Shown here piece by piece: positions 44,250-53,936 of a DNA stretch of 64,000 nt. Within the stretch, counting starts at the first letter, position 1. Each line of letters starts with the position of its first letter. A model generated the notes under the pieces. That model was given only the letters and a program-made list of their open reading frames with translations, was not told the origin of the DNA and did no database searches. Origin of the DNA: an uncultured bacterium (GTDB lineage: Bacteria; Patescibacteriota; Saccharimonadia; Saccharimonadales; Saccharimonadaceae); the NCBI GenBank assembly GCA_938030735.1, contig CALHIM010000011.1:124001-188000 (forward strand). Direction: 5' to 3'. The translations under genes were made by a program, and so were the position numbers.

Positions 44250-45654
44250 AATAACCATATTTAAAGTCAATTTAGTATTATCTGATACATTAGCAGTTGT
44301 TAGTTCGTTTATGTTTGCTTATTTTGCACGAACTCATCTTGATTCCCGTGCGTATTATTTTGCACCAAATATCTGGAATTTTGTATTTTTGGCGGTTTCT
44401 CTTCTGCCACTTTGGCTGGCCATTAATTATTTCTTTGGCCTTTACGACCGTTCGGTATTTTTTTATCGGCCAAAAGAGTACGGTAGAGCTTTAGTTGTTT
44501 CAATAATTAGTATCATGGCGATGATTTCTTATGAATTCTTCACTGGTGATGAAGTTTTTCCAGTTCGAATAATCGCAGTTTTCTTTGTTCCAATTAATTT
44601 CTTAATGATGATTCTTGGTCGTGAAATAGTGCGTTTTATTCGCCGTGCTTTGATTCGAAGTGGTTTTGGCCGCCAGAAAGTTTTAATTATTGGTTCAAAC
44701 TCTCGCTCAACAGAATTAGCTCAATTTTTTCACGATAATATTGATTTTGGTTATGATGTTATTGGAATGGTTTCGAAAAGCCAATTTCTGCCAACAAAAT
44801 CTGCTGTTCGCCATTTTGCGAGCTTTAAAGATGCAGCTTTAAAAACAAATCCTGATATTTTAATTCAAACCGATACACTTAGGAGTGAAGATATCTATAA
44901 TTATGCGATCGAAAATCACCTTGAATATATGTTTGTGCCACAACAAGATAGGCTTCTTTCGCAGATTAACACAATCGAAGTTATTGGCGGAACTCCAATT
45001 ATTGACGTAAAAGTTACAAAATTATTTGGAATGGGACGAATTTGGAAGCGATTAATGGATCTAATTCTATCGGTTTTAGGCTTAGCTTTAGTATCGCCAA
45101 TTATGCTGATTGTTGCAATTATTATGAAAATTACAGCACCGAAAGATTCAATTTTTTTCAGGCAAGTTCGTTTGACTCGGTTTAATCGGGAGTTTTATAT
45201 CTATAAATTTCGCTCACAAAAGGCTGAATTTGACGGCTTAACTCCCGAGCAAGCTTTCGAAAAAATGGGAAAACCTGAACTTTCCAAAGAATATCGCAAA
45301 AATGGAGATCAGCTTGATAACGACCCAAGAATTACAAAAATTGGAAAATTTATCCGTGCAACTTCTATTGATGAATTGCCGCAGCTTTTTAATGTTGTTC
45401 GTGGTGATATTTCACTTGTTGGCCCTCGGGCTTTAATTCCGCAAGAAATTAACAAATCAAACCGAAAAAATGTTATTTTGGCGGTAAAAGCTGGTGTTAC
45501 TGGATTGGCTCAGGTTTCAGGTAGGCGTGACATTTCTTTCGAAGAACGTCGCAGGCTGGATGTTTATTATGTTCAAAACTGGTCAATTATTTTTGATATT
45601 CAAATTTTATTTAAAACTGTTGCAAGTGTAATTTTTCGAAGAGGAGCAAAATAA
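44227..45654 (+). CDS. Polyprenyl glycosylphosphotransferase (WcaJ/WbaP-type), initiating enzyme
   Basis: 475 residues. Four or five N-terminal transmembrane helices (about 10-145), a Rossmann-like CoA-binding-type domain (about 150-240, KVLIIGSNSRSTELAQFF), then the sugar transferase domain (about 275-475) starting KRLMDLILSVLGLALVSP with FRQVRLTRFNREFYIYKFRS, DELPQLFNVVRGDISLVGPRAL (about 390) and a PRD-like end. It transfers a sugar phosphate to undecaprenyl phosphate to begin a surface glycan. The first TTCGAA after the depleted segment occurs at 44564. It overlaps the next gene as TAATG. Confidence 0.94.
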   Translation: MAVMKKDKITIFKVNLVLSDTLAVVSSFMFAYFARTHLDSRAYYFAPNIWNFVFLAVSLLPLWLAINYFFGLYDRSVFFYRPKEYGRALVVSIISIMAMISYEFFTGDEVFPVRIIAVFFVPINFLMMILGREIVRFIRRALIRSGFGRQKVLIIGSNSRSTELAQFFHDNIDFGYDVIGMVSKSQFLPTKSAVRHFASFKDAALKTNPDILIQTDTLRSEDIYNYAIENHLEYMFVPQQDRLLSQINTIEVIGGTPIIDVKVTKLFGMGRIWKRLMDLILSVLGLALVSPIMLIVAIIMKITAPKDSIFFRQVRLTRFNREFYIYKFRSQKAEFDGLTPEQAFEKMGKPELSKEYRKNGDQLDNDPRITKIGKFIRATSIDELPQLFNVVRGDISLVGPRALIPQEINKSNRKNVILAVKAGVTGLAQVSGRRDISFEERRRLDVYYVQNWSIIFDIQILFKTVASVIFRRGAK

Positions 45655-46793
45655 TGCAAAACCCAAAATGGCTAAATGGCAAGAAAGTTGCGATTGTAAC
45701 AGACTGGCTCACCACTTATGGCGGTGCTGAAAAGGTTGTTGCTACGGTTTCAGAGATTTTCCCCGAAGCGCCAATTTTTACATCGCAATATTCAGAAAAA
45801 GAAGTTGATTGGTTTTCGAAAAAAGATGTTCGGGTTGGTTGGTTGAATATTTTCTCAGCAAAATTACGTAAAATATTACCAGTTGGGCGAATTTTATATT
45901 TTCGAAATTTAGGTAAAAAGCTTAAAGACTTTGATGTCGTTATTTCAATTTGCTGTGCTGAAAGCAAAGGTTTGAATCTTTCGAATAATCAGCTCCATAT
46001 TAGTTATTTACAAGGTCCTCCAATTCAATATTATTGGGGAATGTATAATGATTATATTGAAAATCCTGGTTTTGGTAGGTTGAATTTTTTGGTACGATTT
46101 TTATTTAAATTATTGGTTAATCCACTTCGAAAAAACGATTTTAAACTTGCTCAAAAACCAGATTTTTTGATTGCAAATTCAAACTATTCTAAAAACGAGA
46201 TTTCGAAGTATTATAAAAGAGAATCAACTGTGGTTTTTCCACCAGTAGAAATTAGAGAATTTAAATTTCAGGATAAAAAGAAAAATTACTATATTACAAC
46301 TTCTCGCCAAGTTAATTGGAAAAAACTTGATTTAGCAGTTAAAGCTTTTGCTAAAAATGGTAAAAGGTTGATTTTAGTTGGTAGCGGAGCTGAGCATCAA
46401 AAGTTGAAAAACCTTGCAAAAAACTCACAAAATATTGAGTTTGTTCAAAGAATTAATAGCCCAAAAGAGCTTTCGAAAATTGTTGGTGAGGCGAAAGGTT
46501 TTATTTTTCCAAGTTTAGAGCCTTTTGGAATTGCGCCAATTGAGGCTCTTTCTACTGGAACACCAATTTTAGCATTCAATAAGGGTGGCTCGAAAGATTA
46601 CATTCAAGATGGTGAAAACGGTGTATTTTTTAATGAGCAATCAGTTGAATCAATCTTAAGTGCTATTAAAAAATTCGAAAAATTAAATTTTGATGCTAAA
46701 AAAGTTTCAGGAAGTGCTAAAATTTTTTCGAAAGATAATTTTAAGAAAAATTTCGAAAGAGAAATCAGGAAAGGATTTAATGAAAAATTTTAA
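45654..46793 (+). CDS. GT4-family glycosyltransferase
   Basis: 379 residues. GT-B fold: N-domain VAIVTDWLTTYGGAEKVVATVSEIFP (about 10-35) and C-domain with LVGSGAEHQKLKNLA (about 242) and the E-x7-E motif in SLEPFGIAPIEALSTGTP (about 285-302). It uses a nucleotide sugar to extend a lipid-linked or surface glycan. ATG overlaps the previous stop (TAATG). Codon use and TTCGAA density are native-like, unlike 39-44 kb. Confidence 0.93.
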   Translation: MQNPKWLNGKKVAIVTDWLTTYGGAEKVVATVSEIFPEAPIFTSQYSEKEVDWFSKKDVRVGWLNIFSAKLRKILPVGRILYFRNLGKKLKDFDVVISICCAESKGLNLSNNQLHISYLQGPPIQYYWGMYNDYIENPGFGRLNFLVRFLFKLLVNPLRKNDFKLAQKPDFLIANSNYSKNEISKYYKRESTVVFPPVEIREFKFQDKKKNYYITTSRQVNWKKLDLAVKAFAKNGKRLILVGSGAEHQKLKNLAKNSQNIEFVQRINSPKELSKIVGEAKGFIFPSLEPFGIAPIEALSTGTPILAFNKGGSKDYIQDGENGVFFNEQSVESILSAIKKFEKLNFDAKKVSGSAKIFSKDNFKKNFEREIRKGFNEKF

Positions 46794-48246
46794 AAAACTT
46801 AGTTTAGCTGAAAAAATATTATTTTTTGCGCCATTTATGGTTTGGTTTTCATATTACCCAAATTTTAATTTTGGAAAAGCGGCTGGTGCAAATTTAGAAT
46901 TTTCAATTGCTCTAATTTATGCTGTAATTTTAGTACTCTTTAGTATTAAAAATATTTTTAAAAACCGCAAAACTCTTTTAAGAAACAACGCAGTTTTGAT
47001 TACTGGATTTTTTATTTTTTGGAATTTTTTAACGATTTTAAGTTCGCAAAATCAATTGAGAAGTTTTTTAGTTTCTGGCGTTTGGTTAGTTTTATGGCTT
47101 GATTTTTTGGCAATTTTAAGTTTTTCGAAAAATAAAGAGCTGTTTAATAAACTTATAAAAAATTTCATTATCAGTGCTTTTTTAATGTCAATTTTCGCAA
47201 TAATACAGGTTATTTATGGAACTTGGTCTGATTGGGGTCTTTGTGCTGGATGTACTGCACAAGGTTTTGGTTTTGTGCGACCGAGTGTTTTTGCAATTGA
47301 GCCACAATTTTTTGCAAGCATACTTCTTGCGCCAATTTTAATTTTGATAAGTAGAATTTTTAATAAAAAATCTACAAAAAAAGAAAATATAGCAGTTTGG
47401 GTTATGCTTTTTGCTTTGTATTTAACACTTTCGCGCGGAGCAATTTTTGCACTTTTATTGGCAGTTTTAGTTTTAATTTTCGTAAATCAAAAACTTTCGA
47501 AAAAAGTAATTTTACGAAATTTCTTAATTTCTAGCTGGCTTATTGTTTCGAGTTTTTTGGGCGGAATGATTTTTCATGCAATTTTTACCGAGCTAAACCC
47601 GCGAGTGAGTGATGGCTTTTATGATTCGATTTCGAAAAGCGTAAACCAAATAAGTTTGGGAAAGATTAAATTGCCGAAAATTGAAAAAGCGATTAATCAA
47701 GAAATTAAAGAGCCAGAAATTGAGAGTAACAGCTTAAATTCAAAAGAGCCAACAGAAAAAGCTATAGAAAAACCTAAAAAGGCAATGTTTGATGGTTATG
47801 TTGAAAAATCAACCAATGAACGCACAAGAATGTCGGATTTGGCGATAGAAACTTGGCTTTCGAACCATTTTGTTGCATTCTTTGGAGTTGGTTCTGGAGC
47901 TTCTGGGACAGCAATTTTGAATTCAACTCACCAGATAGCTAACAGTTCAGAAATTGTTCAGAATGAATTTTTATCAATTTTATTAGAATTGGGTATCTTT
48001 GGTTTAATTATTTGGGGGCTAATAATATTCGGAATTTTTCTAAAATCTAGAGAAGAGAAGTGTATTTGGGCAATTTTAACTGCGTTTTTAGTTCAATGGT
48101 TTTTCTTTTCAGGACTACCAAATGCACTACATATTTATTTGATTTTAGCAGTATCATTTGCTATAATTGAAAGAGCTTATGAAAAAAAATCAGCAATCAA
48201 TAGATGGGTTCACACCAAGGCGTCGGGTCGATTCTTTAAGTCGTGA
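46780..48246 (+). CDS. O-antigen ligase/polymerase-like membrane protein (Wzy/WaaL type)
   Basis: 488 residues from ATG 46780, selected for its RBS caggaaagga (46766-46775); a longer frame opens inside the previous gene. About 10-11 transmembrane helices and one large outside loop (about 265-395) containing Glu/Lys-rich sequence. Pattern LTLSRGAIFALLLAVLVLIF (about 205-224) is typical of the O-antigen ligase family. It would polymerise or attach the glycan outside the membrane. It overlaps the LCP gene by 68 nt in a different frame. Confidence 0.85.
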   Translation: MKNFKKLSLAEKILFFAPFMVWFSYYPNFNFGKAAGANLEFSIALIYAVILVLFSIKNIFKNRKTLLRNNAVLITGFFIFWNFLTILSSQNQLRSFLVSGVWLVLWLDFLAILSFSKNKELFNKLIKNFIISAFLMSIFAIIQVIYGTWSDWGLCAGCTAQGFGFVRPSVFAIEPQFFASILLAPILILISRIFNKKSTKKENIAVWVMLFALYLTLSRGAIFALLLAVLVLIFVNQKLSKKVILRNFLISSWLIVSSFLGGMIFHAIFTELNPRVSDGFYDSISKSVNQISLGKIKLPKIEKAINQEIKEPEIESNSLNSKEPTEKAIEKPKKAMFDGYVEKSTNERTRMSDLAIETWLSNHFVAFFGVGSGASGTAILNSTHQIANSSEIVQNEFLSILLELGIFGLIIWGLIIFGIFLKSREEKCIWAILTAFLVQWFFFSGLPNALHIYLILAVSFAIIERAYEKKSAINRWVHTKASGRFFKS

Positions 48247-49870
48247 TAATAGTTATGAGAAATCAGCTAAAAAACCAGTTTCAAACAATCAGGTTCAACC
48301 AAGAATAGCGGAAATTGAGCATTCGAAAAAAGCTAAAAATCGAGAAGAAAAATTAAATGAAGATATTGAATCCGCTTTACAGAATTTAGAAATTGAAGAA
48401 GTTCAGGAAAATGAACGAAAAGAACGAATAGCTTCGAAAAAACAACGAAAACTTCTTCGAAAACTCGAAAAAAAGAATCTGAAGCGTGAGAAAAAAGGTA
48501 AAGAGTCTCTTTCTTTAGAGCAATTTAAGCGACGTCAAATTTTGGGGCGAATTTTTGCTATTATCTTATTGATTTTAATTATTATTGGCGGATATTTTGC
48601 ATATAGAGCGTATAAAGATTTGTATAAATTAACGAATGGTAATGTTATTGGTGCCGTTTTTGGAGAGAAGAAAAAGTTGAAGGTCGATTCTAATGGTCGT
48701 ACAAATATTTTAATTTTTGGAACTTCGCCAAAAGGTTGGGACGGCGAGAATTTAACTGATTCTGTGATGGTTGTGTCTGTTAATCAGGAAACTAAGAAAA
48801 TTTATACCATCTCGTTACCGCGAGATCTTTGGGTTAAACACACTTGTCGAAGCTGGCTTGGAACAACTGCCGGAAAACTTAATGAAACCTATGGTTGTAG
48901 CTATTATGATGCTAAAAATAGTGGCTCAAGTGAAGAAGAATCAGAGAAAGCTGGCCAAAATGCTTTAGCTAAAAAAGCAAAAGAAATTCTAGGTTTAGAT
49001 ATTCAATATGTTGTTCATGGTAATTGGAAAGTTCTAATTGATGCTATTAATTCTGTTGGCGGAATTGATGTGAAAGTTGAAGCTTATGATGGCTCAAACC
49101 GAGTTTATGATGTAGCTACAAAAATTAACTATAAGAGTGGTGAAACTTATCATATGGATGGTGAAACGGCATTAGCTTTTTCGCGCGCTCGAGGTTCAGA
49201 GGGTGGAATTGGTTTGAGTGGAAGTAATTTTGACCGTGAACGAAATCAGCAGAAGATTTTAAAAGCGGCGTTTTCTAAGATAAACGAACAAAAAACTAAC
49301 CCAATAACTTTACTATCGCTCGCTTCATCTTTGGGCGAAAATATCCACCACTCATTTAGTGGAGATGAACTAAAAACTGCGGCTGAAATTGCTCAAGACT
49401 TTAATGGTGGATCTATAACTTCTTTGCCACTTGTTAATGAAAATGATCAGTCTGCAAATTATTTTACAACTGGGGTAATTAATTCAGTGAGCGCAGTCTT
49501 ACCAAAAGCTGGAACTTATAATTATAGCCAAATTCAAGCTTATATTTCAAAAAATACAATTGGCGGTGAGGTTATTAAAGAAGACGCTAAAATTAAAATT
49601 TTAAATGGTACGAATTATTCGGGATTAGCGGCTCAAGAACAGAAAAAGCTTGAGAAAGAAGGCTTTAATATTCAGGATATTGATTCTGCACCAAAGCGAG
49701 ACTATGCTAAAACTAAAATTTATTATGTAAAAGAAGATTCGAAAACCGCAACAATTAAAAAACTTGAATCTAAATATTCAACTAAAGCTGAAAAATTACC
49801 ATCAGAATTATCAAAAATAGGAGAAGGTTCAGATATAATTATTTTATTAGGTGAAGATAATGGCAATTAA
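48179..49870 (+). CDS. LytR-CpsA-Psr (LCP) family glycopolymer ligase
   Basis: 563 residues from ATG 48179; a TTG 12 nt earlier is less likely. A long basic cytoplasmic region (about 1-120, beginning MKKNQQSIDGFTPRRR), one transmembrane helix (about 123-142), then the LCP domain: TNILIFGTSPKGWDGENLTDSVMVVSVN (about 177-205), SLPRDLWV (about 215) and the Arg-rich FSRARGSEGGIGLSGSNFDRERNQQK (about 335-360). A LytR_C domain follows (about 470-530). LCP enzymes link undecaprenyl-borne glycans to peptidoglycan, the final step for the locus above. Confidence 0.94.
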   Translation: MKKNQQSIDGFTPRRRVDSLSRDNSYEKSAKKPVSNNQVQPRIAEIEHSKKAKNREEKLNEDIESALQNLEIEEVQENERKERIASKKQRKLLRKLEKKNLKREKKGKESLSLEQFKRRQILGRIFAIILLILIIIGGYFAYRAYKDLYKLTNGNVIGAVFGEKKKLKVDSNGRTNILIFGTSPKGWDGENLTDSVMVVSVNQETKKIYTISLPRDLWVKHTCRSWLGTTAGKLNETYGCSYYDAKNSGSSEEESEKAGQNALAKKAKEILGLDIQYVVHGNWKVLIDAINSVGGIDVKVEAYDGSNRVYDVATKINYKSGETYHMDGETALAFSRARGSEGGIGLSGSNFDRERNQQKILKAAFSKINEQKTNPITLLSLASSLGENIHHSFSGDELKTAAEIAQDFNGGSITSLPLVNENDQSANYFTTGVINSVSAVLPKAGTYNYSQIQAYISKNTIGGEVIKEDAKIKILNGTNYSGLAAQEQKKLEKEGFNIQDIDSAPKRDYAKTKIYYVKEDSKTATIKKLESKYSTKAEKLPSELSKIGEGSDIIILLGEDNGN

Positions 49871-50210
49871 TTTGACTAAAAAACAAGTTGAACTATTGAA
49901 TTTTATAGAAGTTTTTATTGAAGAATCTGGTTATAGCCCAACATATCGCGAAATTGCTCGTGGTATGGGCTATAAATCTGTTGCAACGGTAGCAAAGCAT
50001 ATCGATAATTTGGTTTTAATGGGAAAAATAACTAAATCTGATGGTGGTGAAGCTCGTTCGATTTCTATTAAGAAACAGATATCGGAACTTTCTGGCGATG
50101 AAAAAAATATTCATGATTTTTTAGTTAAGAAGCGAGACTTTTACGCCGAAAATAATCAAATCGAACAAGCTAGAAAAATTGATGATGCAATTCTGACTTT
50201 GTGGTATTAG
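49860..50210 (+). CDS. Stand-alone LexA-type winged-helix DNA-binding protein (no protease domain)
   Basis: 116 residues from ATG 49860, overlapping the LCP gene by 11 nt. Residues 1-65 match the LexA DNA-binding domain: NLTKKQVELLNFIEVFIEESGYSPTYREIARGMGYKS, then a wing with GKITKSDGGEARSISI. The S24 autoprotease half of LexA (Ala-Gly cut site, Ser/Lys dyad) is absent; the C-terminal 45 residues are charged helix. It is therefore probably a repressor not controlled by RecA. Target unknown. Confidence 0.85.
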   Translation: MAINLTKKQVELLNFIEVFIEESGYSPTYREIARGMGYKSVATVAKHIDNLVLMGKITKSDGGEARSISIKKQISELSGDEKNIHDFLVKKRDFYAENNQIEQARKIDDAILTLWY

Positions 50211-50254
50211 AATATTGAAAAAATAAAGTGTTTATGTTTTAATGATAATTAGTA

Positions 50255-51196
50255 ATGGATATTTTTAAGAGTTTTGAAAAATTTATAACAGGATTTTTAG
50301 ATTATGACTGGTTCGAACCAATCACAATTATTCTTATTGCAGTTTTTGCGAGTTTTTTATCGCGTAAAATTATTGATTTCGCTTTTAGTGTTCGTAAGAA
50401 AACTAAAAAAATAAAGCGCTCCGAAGAACGTTTAAAAAGAAATGAAACAATTTCGAAAATTGCAAAAACTACAATTGATATTGTTATCTGGATGACTGCG
50501 GCGATAAACTTTCTTAGCTCAATTGGTGTTAATGTTGCGTCTTTAATGACGGGTGCTGGTTTAATTGGTGTCGTGGTTGGTCTTGGTGCTCAAACGACAA
50601 CGCGTGATATTTTAGCAGGATTTTTTATTGTTGGCGAAAATCAATATCGAGTTGGAGATACAATTGAGATTATGGTTGCTGGAAGGTTAATCTCGGGGAA
50701 AGTTGAAAATATTTCTTTACGAATTACTCAGGTTCGTGATGGTGATGGAAAAGTTCATACAATTCGAAATGGCGCAAGCGAGGCTGTGACAAATCTTTCT
50801 TTTAAATATGCTAATGTTAATTTAATGTTTGGTGTATCTTATGATACGGATATCGATGTTTTGGAAAAGGTGATAAATAATGTTGGGCTAAAAATGCTTG
50901 AAGATCCGGAATTGAAAAAAGATATTATTGAGCCAATTGTATTCGTACGAGTGAATAAATTCTTGGATTCCTCGATGGAAATTAAGTGTTTAGGAAGGGT
51001 AAAAGCTGGAAAACAATGGAATGTTGCCGGAATTTTTCGGCGGGAAATCAAAAAAGCTTTTGATGAAAACGATATTATTTTGCCTTATCCACAAATGGTC
51101 ATTCATGATGTAAATCGAATTACTGCTAAAATGAAAAATTCAAAAGCTCGCACTCGCCATCAAAAACATTCATCTATAAAACAAGTTAAAAAATAA
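50255..51196 (+). CDS. Small-conductance mechanosensitive channel MscS family
   Basis: 313 residues. Three hydrophobic helices (about 17-40, 68-90, 95-125); the last, pore-lining helix contains GAGLIGVVVGLGAQTTTRDILAGFFI (about 96-121), the Gly/Ala-rich TM3 of MscS. The beta domain (about 125-190) and alpha/beta C-domain follow, with a basic tail. It releases solutes during hypo-osmotic shock. It ends at a bidirectional terminator. Confidence 0.93.
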   Translation: MDIFKSFEKFITGFLDYDWFEPITIILIAVFASFLSRKIIDFAFSVRKKTKKIKRSEERLKRNETISKIAKTTIDIVIWMTAAINFLSSIGVNVASLMTGAGLIGVVVGLGAQTTTRDILAGFFIVGENQYRVGDTIEIMVAGRLISGKVENISLRITQVRDGDGKVHTIRNGASEAVTNLSFKYANVNLMFGVSYDTDIDVLEKVINNVGLKMLEDPELKKDIIEPIVFVRVNKFLDSSMEIKCLGRVKAGKQWNVAGIFRREIKKAFDENDIILPYPQMVIHDVNRITAKMKNSKARTRHQKHSSIKQVKK

Positions 51197-51220
51197 AACC
51201 CTTTTTGAAAGGGTTTTTAT
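51195..51220. terminator. Bidirectional terminator after mscS
   Basis: Stem aaaaccctttt-type, 10 bp (51195-51204 / 51208-51217), loop ttg, with a T run on the plus strand and an A run before it for the converging gene. Confidence 0.85.
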
Positions 51221-51540
51221 CTGTAGCGGTTATTTGGACACTTGCCGTATTGCCCATTTTCACAAAATGAGCAATTTTCTTTTTCACAGGCTGATAAATC
51301 ATCTGATCTATGTGCGAAAGATTGACTTTTTACGGTTTTAAAGTTTGAGTCAATTCTCTGAAAAATTATACTTTGGGCTTGAACTTTTTTGCGCGAATAG
51401 TTACATTTGGCAAAATACATTTTAAAAATTTTATAAATTGCAGAAGAGTAGCCTTTTTCAGCTTTGATAAGTAAATCTTCTGGAATGTCTAATTCGGCTA
51501 TTCGTTTTAGAAATTTGTGCGAAACTCTAATTTTTACCAT
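51217..51540 (-). CDS. Small hypothetical protein with C-terminal cysteine cluster
   Basis: 107 residues. GGAGGTG lies 6 nt before ATG on the minus strand, a near-perfect RBS. A basic N-half (MVKIRVSHKFLKRIAELDIPE) is followed by a C-terminal patch with five Cys in about 20 residues (SACEKENCSFCENGQYGKCPNN), which could hold a zinc ion. Another Cys lies mid-protein. No family recognised. It stands alone between mscS and arcA on the opposite strand. Confidence 0.6.
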   Translation of the reverse strand: MVKIRVSHKFLKRIAELDIPEDLLIKAEKGYSSAIYKIFKMYFAKCNYSRKKVQAQSIIFQRIDSNFKTVKSQSFAHRSDDLSACEKENCSFCENGQYGKCPNNRYR

Positions 51541-51617
51541 ATTTTCACCTCCAAAAATGTACTAAGATGCTATTATTATATAATTTTTCTAATAAAAAGT
51601 CAATAAAGTTAAATTGT

Positions 51618-51646
51618 TTGATAAAAGATAATCTTTATGGTAAAAT
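51618..51646 (+). promoter_or_regulatory. arcA promoter
   Basis: -35 TTGATA (51618-51623), 17-nt spacer, extended -10 TGG-TAAAAT (51641-51646). The leader to the start codon is about 26 nt and carries the RBS. I see no clear ARG-box operator, but did not compute one. Confidence 0.7.
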
Positions 51647-51678
51647 TAAATCATAAACATAAAATAAAGGGAGGGAAT

Positions 51679-52929
51679 ATGGGTGAAAAACCGATTCAAG
51701 TTAATAGTGAAATCGGAAAACTCAAAACCGTAATTTTACATAGACCAGGAAAAGAACTCGAAGGGTTGACTCCGGATTATTTGGAACAGCTACTCTTTGA
51801 TGATATTCCATATTTGGAGGTTGCGCAAGCTGAGCATGATGCTTTTGCGGAAACTCTTCGAAATCATGGAGTTGAAGTTCTTTATCTTGATCAATTAGCA
51901 GCAGAATCACTTTATAATGATGAAATTAAGTGGCGATTTATTTCTGATTTTGTGCGAGCTTCGAAACAAGGTGAACGGCATGTAACGCACGCTTTGATGC
52001 GTTATTTAGGAGAATTTGAGCCACTCGAGCTTGTTCGAAAAATTATGGCGGGTGTTAAAAAAGATGAGATTAAAACTGATGAAGATGAAAAATCTCATTT
52101 GAACTATTATTTTAAGAGTGATTATCCATTTTTGCTCGACCCAATGCCAAATCTTTACTTTACTCGTGACCCAGCAGCTGCAGTTGGAAATGGCTTAACA
52201 ATTAATAAAATGCGATATCCAGCTCGTCGACGCGAGAGTTTGTTTATGGAATATATTATGCGCTATCACCCACGATTTGCAGCAAAAACTCCTGGTGGTG
52301 AAGTTCCGGTTTGGTTTGATCGCTATAATAAATTCAATATGGAAGGTGGCGATGAACTCGTTCTTTCGAAGAATGTGATGGCAATTGGCGTTTCACAACG
52401 AACAACTCCTGAAGCAATCGAAAAAGTTGCTTCGAAATTGTTTGAATTTTCAGATTTTAATAAAATTTTAGCAATTCAAATTCCAGTTTCACATGCTTTT
52501 ATGCATCTTGATACTGTTTTCACAATGATTGATTATGATAAATTTACAGTTCACCCAGAAATTTTAGACAAAGATGGTGAATTGAATATTTACGTTTTGG
52601 AAGATTCTGGCATTCCAGGTCAGCCAAAAATTACACATCGCACAAACTTGAAAGAAACTCTAGAGGAAGTTCTTGGTCTTGACCATGTAACTCTGATTCA
52701 ATGTGGTGATGGTGATCCAATCGCTGCAGCTCGCGAACAGTGGAACGACGGCTCGAATACTCTAGCAATCGCTCCAGGTGTAGTTGTAACTTATGATCGA
52801 AACTATGTAACCAACAGAGCTTTGCGTGAAGCTGGTGTTGAAGTGATTGAGATTCAGGGAGCTGAGCTTGGTCGCGGACGAGGAGGTCCACGATGTATGT
52901 CAATGCCAATTTGGAGAGAGGAGATTTAA
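51679..52929 (+). CDS. arcA: Arginine deiminase
   Basis: 416 residues from ATG 51679, placed after aaagggaggg; an in-frame ATG at 51637 lies within the promoter. Active-site motifs: YFTRDPAA (about 160), [10 protein letters not shown] (about 218), HLDTVFTM (about 274) and the nucleophile Cys in GGPRCMSMP near the C-terminus. It turns arginine into citrulline and ammonia, the first step of ATP-yielding arginine breakdown and acid defence. Family length is about 410. Followed by arcB after 2 nt. Confidence 0.97.
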   Translation: MGEKPIQVNSEIGKLKTVILHRPGKELEGLTPDYLEQLLFDDIPYLEVAQAEHDAFAETLRNHGVEVLYLDQLAAESLYNDEIKWRFISDFVRASKQGERHVTHALMRYLGEFEPLELVRKIMAGVKKDEIKTDEDEKSHLNYYFKSDYPFLLDPMPNLYFTRDPAAAVGNGLTINKMRYPARRRESLFMEYIMRYHPRFAAKTPGGEVPVWFDRYNKFNMEGGDELVLSKNVMAIGVSQRTTPEAIEKVASKLFEFSDFNKILAIQIPVSHAFMHLDTVFTMIDYDKFTVHPEILDKDGELNIYVLEDSGIPGQPKITHRTNLKETLEEVLGLDHVTLIQCGDGDPIAAAREQWNDGSNTLAIAPGVVVTYDRNYVTNRALREAGVEVIEIQGAELGRGRGGPRCMSMPIWREEI

Positions 52930-52931
52930 TA

Positions 52932-53921
52932 ATGGCATTAAATTTGAAAAATCGAAATTTTCTAACACTTTTAGATTTTGCACCAGAAGAAATTCGCTTA
53001 ATGCTTGATGTTTCGCATGAGTACAAACGTTTAAAACGAGCTGGAATTGCTCACAAAATTCACGAAGGCAAACAAGTTGCTTTGCTTTTCGAAAAAACTT
53101 CAACCCGAACTCGAACCGCTTTCACTGTGGCGGCTCGAGATTTGGGAATTCACCCGGAATTTTTAGGTAAAGATGATATTCAAATGGGTAAAAAGGAATC
53201 AATTAAAGATACAGCAATTGTGCTTGGTCGCTCATTTGATGGAATTGAATTTCGCGGTTTCGATCATTCAACTGTTGAAGAACTTGCAAAATATGCTGGT
53301 GTGCCTGTTTGGAATGGTTTGACTGATATGTATCACCCAACTCAAATTTTGGCAGACTTTATGACAATTGAAGAACATCTTGGATACCTAAAAGGTGCTA
53401 AATTAGTGTTTGTTGGTGACGGACGCAATAATATGGCGAACAGCTTGATGATTGGCTCAGCTAAAATGGGCGTTGATTTTCGAATTGCTGCCCCAAATAA
53501 TCTTCATCCAGACCCTGCTTTGGTTGAAAAATGCCGTGAAATTGCTCGTGAAACTGGTGCAAAAATTACAATTACAGACGACCTATATGGTGCCGCTCAC
53601 GGCGCAGATTTCATCTATACTGATGTCTGGGTATCAATGGGAGAAGAAGATAAATTCGAAGAACGAATCCATCAATTACGTGGCTTCCAAGTAAATACGG
53701 CACTTCTTCATGCAACTGGAAATCCAAATGTGAAATTTATGCACTGTTTGCCAGCCTTCCATGATTTAAATACAAAAATTGGAAAAGAAATTTTCGAAAA
53801 ATATGGATTGAAAGAAATGGAAGTTACTGATGAAGTCTTTAACTCAAACGCTTCAATTGTATTCGACGAAGCTGAAAACCGCATGCACACAATTAAAGCG
53901 GTTATCGCTTTAACTTTGTAA
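52932..53921 (+). CDS. arcB: Ornithine carbamoyltransferase (catabolic)
   Basis: 329 residues from ATG 52932 ([16 protein letters not shown]). Carbamoyl-phosphate site [11 protein letters not shown] (about 53-63), [11 protein letters not shown] (about 135-145) and HCLPAFHD (about 270-277) are intact. It converts citrulline and phosphate to ornithine and carbamoyl phosphate. RBS ggagaggag upstream. It is in operon with arcA and the antiporter; the carbamate kinase that would make ATP is not in this window. Confidence 0.97.
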   Translation: MALNLKNRNFLTLLDFAPEEIRLMLDVSHEYKRLKRAGIAHKIHEGKQVALLFEKTSTRTRTAFTVAARDLGIHPEFLGKDDIQMGKKESIKDTAIVLGRSFDGIEFRGFDHSTVEELAKYAGVPVWNGLTDMYHPTQILADFMTIEEHLGYLKGAKLVFVGDGRNNMANSLMIGSAKMGVDFRIAAPNNLHPDPALVEKCREIARETGAKITITDDLYGAAHGADFIYTDVWVSMGEEDKFEERIHQLRGFQVNTALLHATGNPNVKFMHCLPAFHDLNTKIGKEIFEKYGLKEMEVTDEVFNSNASIVFDEAENRMHTIKAVIALTL

Positions 53922-53936
53922 TTTTAGGAGAAGAAA

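Noticed and set aside
52631..53026. Minus-strand open frame of 131 codons across the arcA/arcB junction
   Set aside because: It covers two clear enzyme genes on the other strand and has His/Gln-rich nonsense composition.
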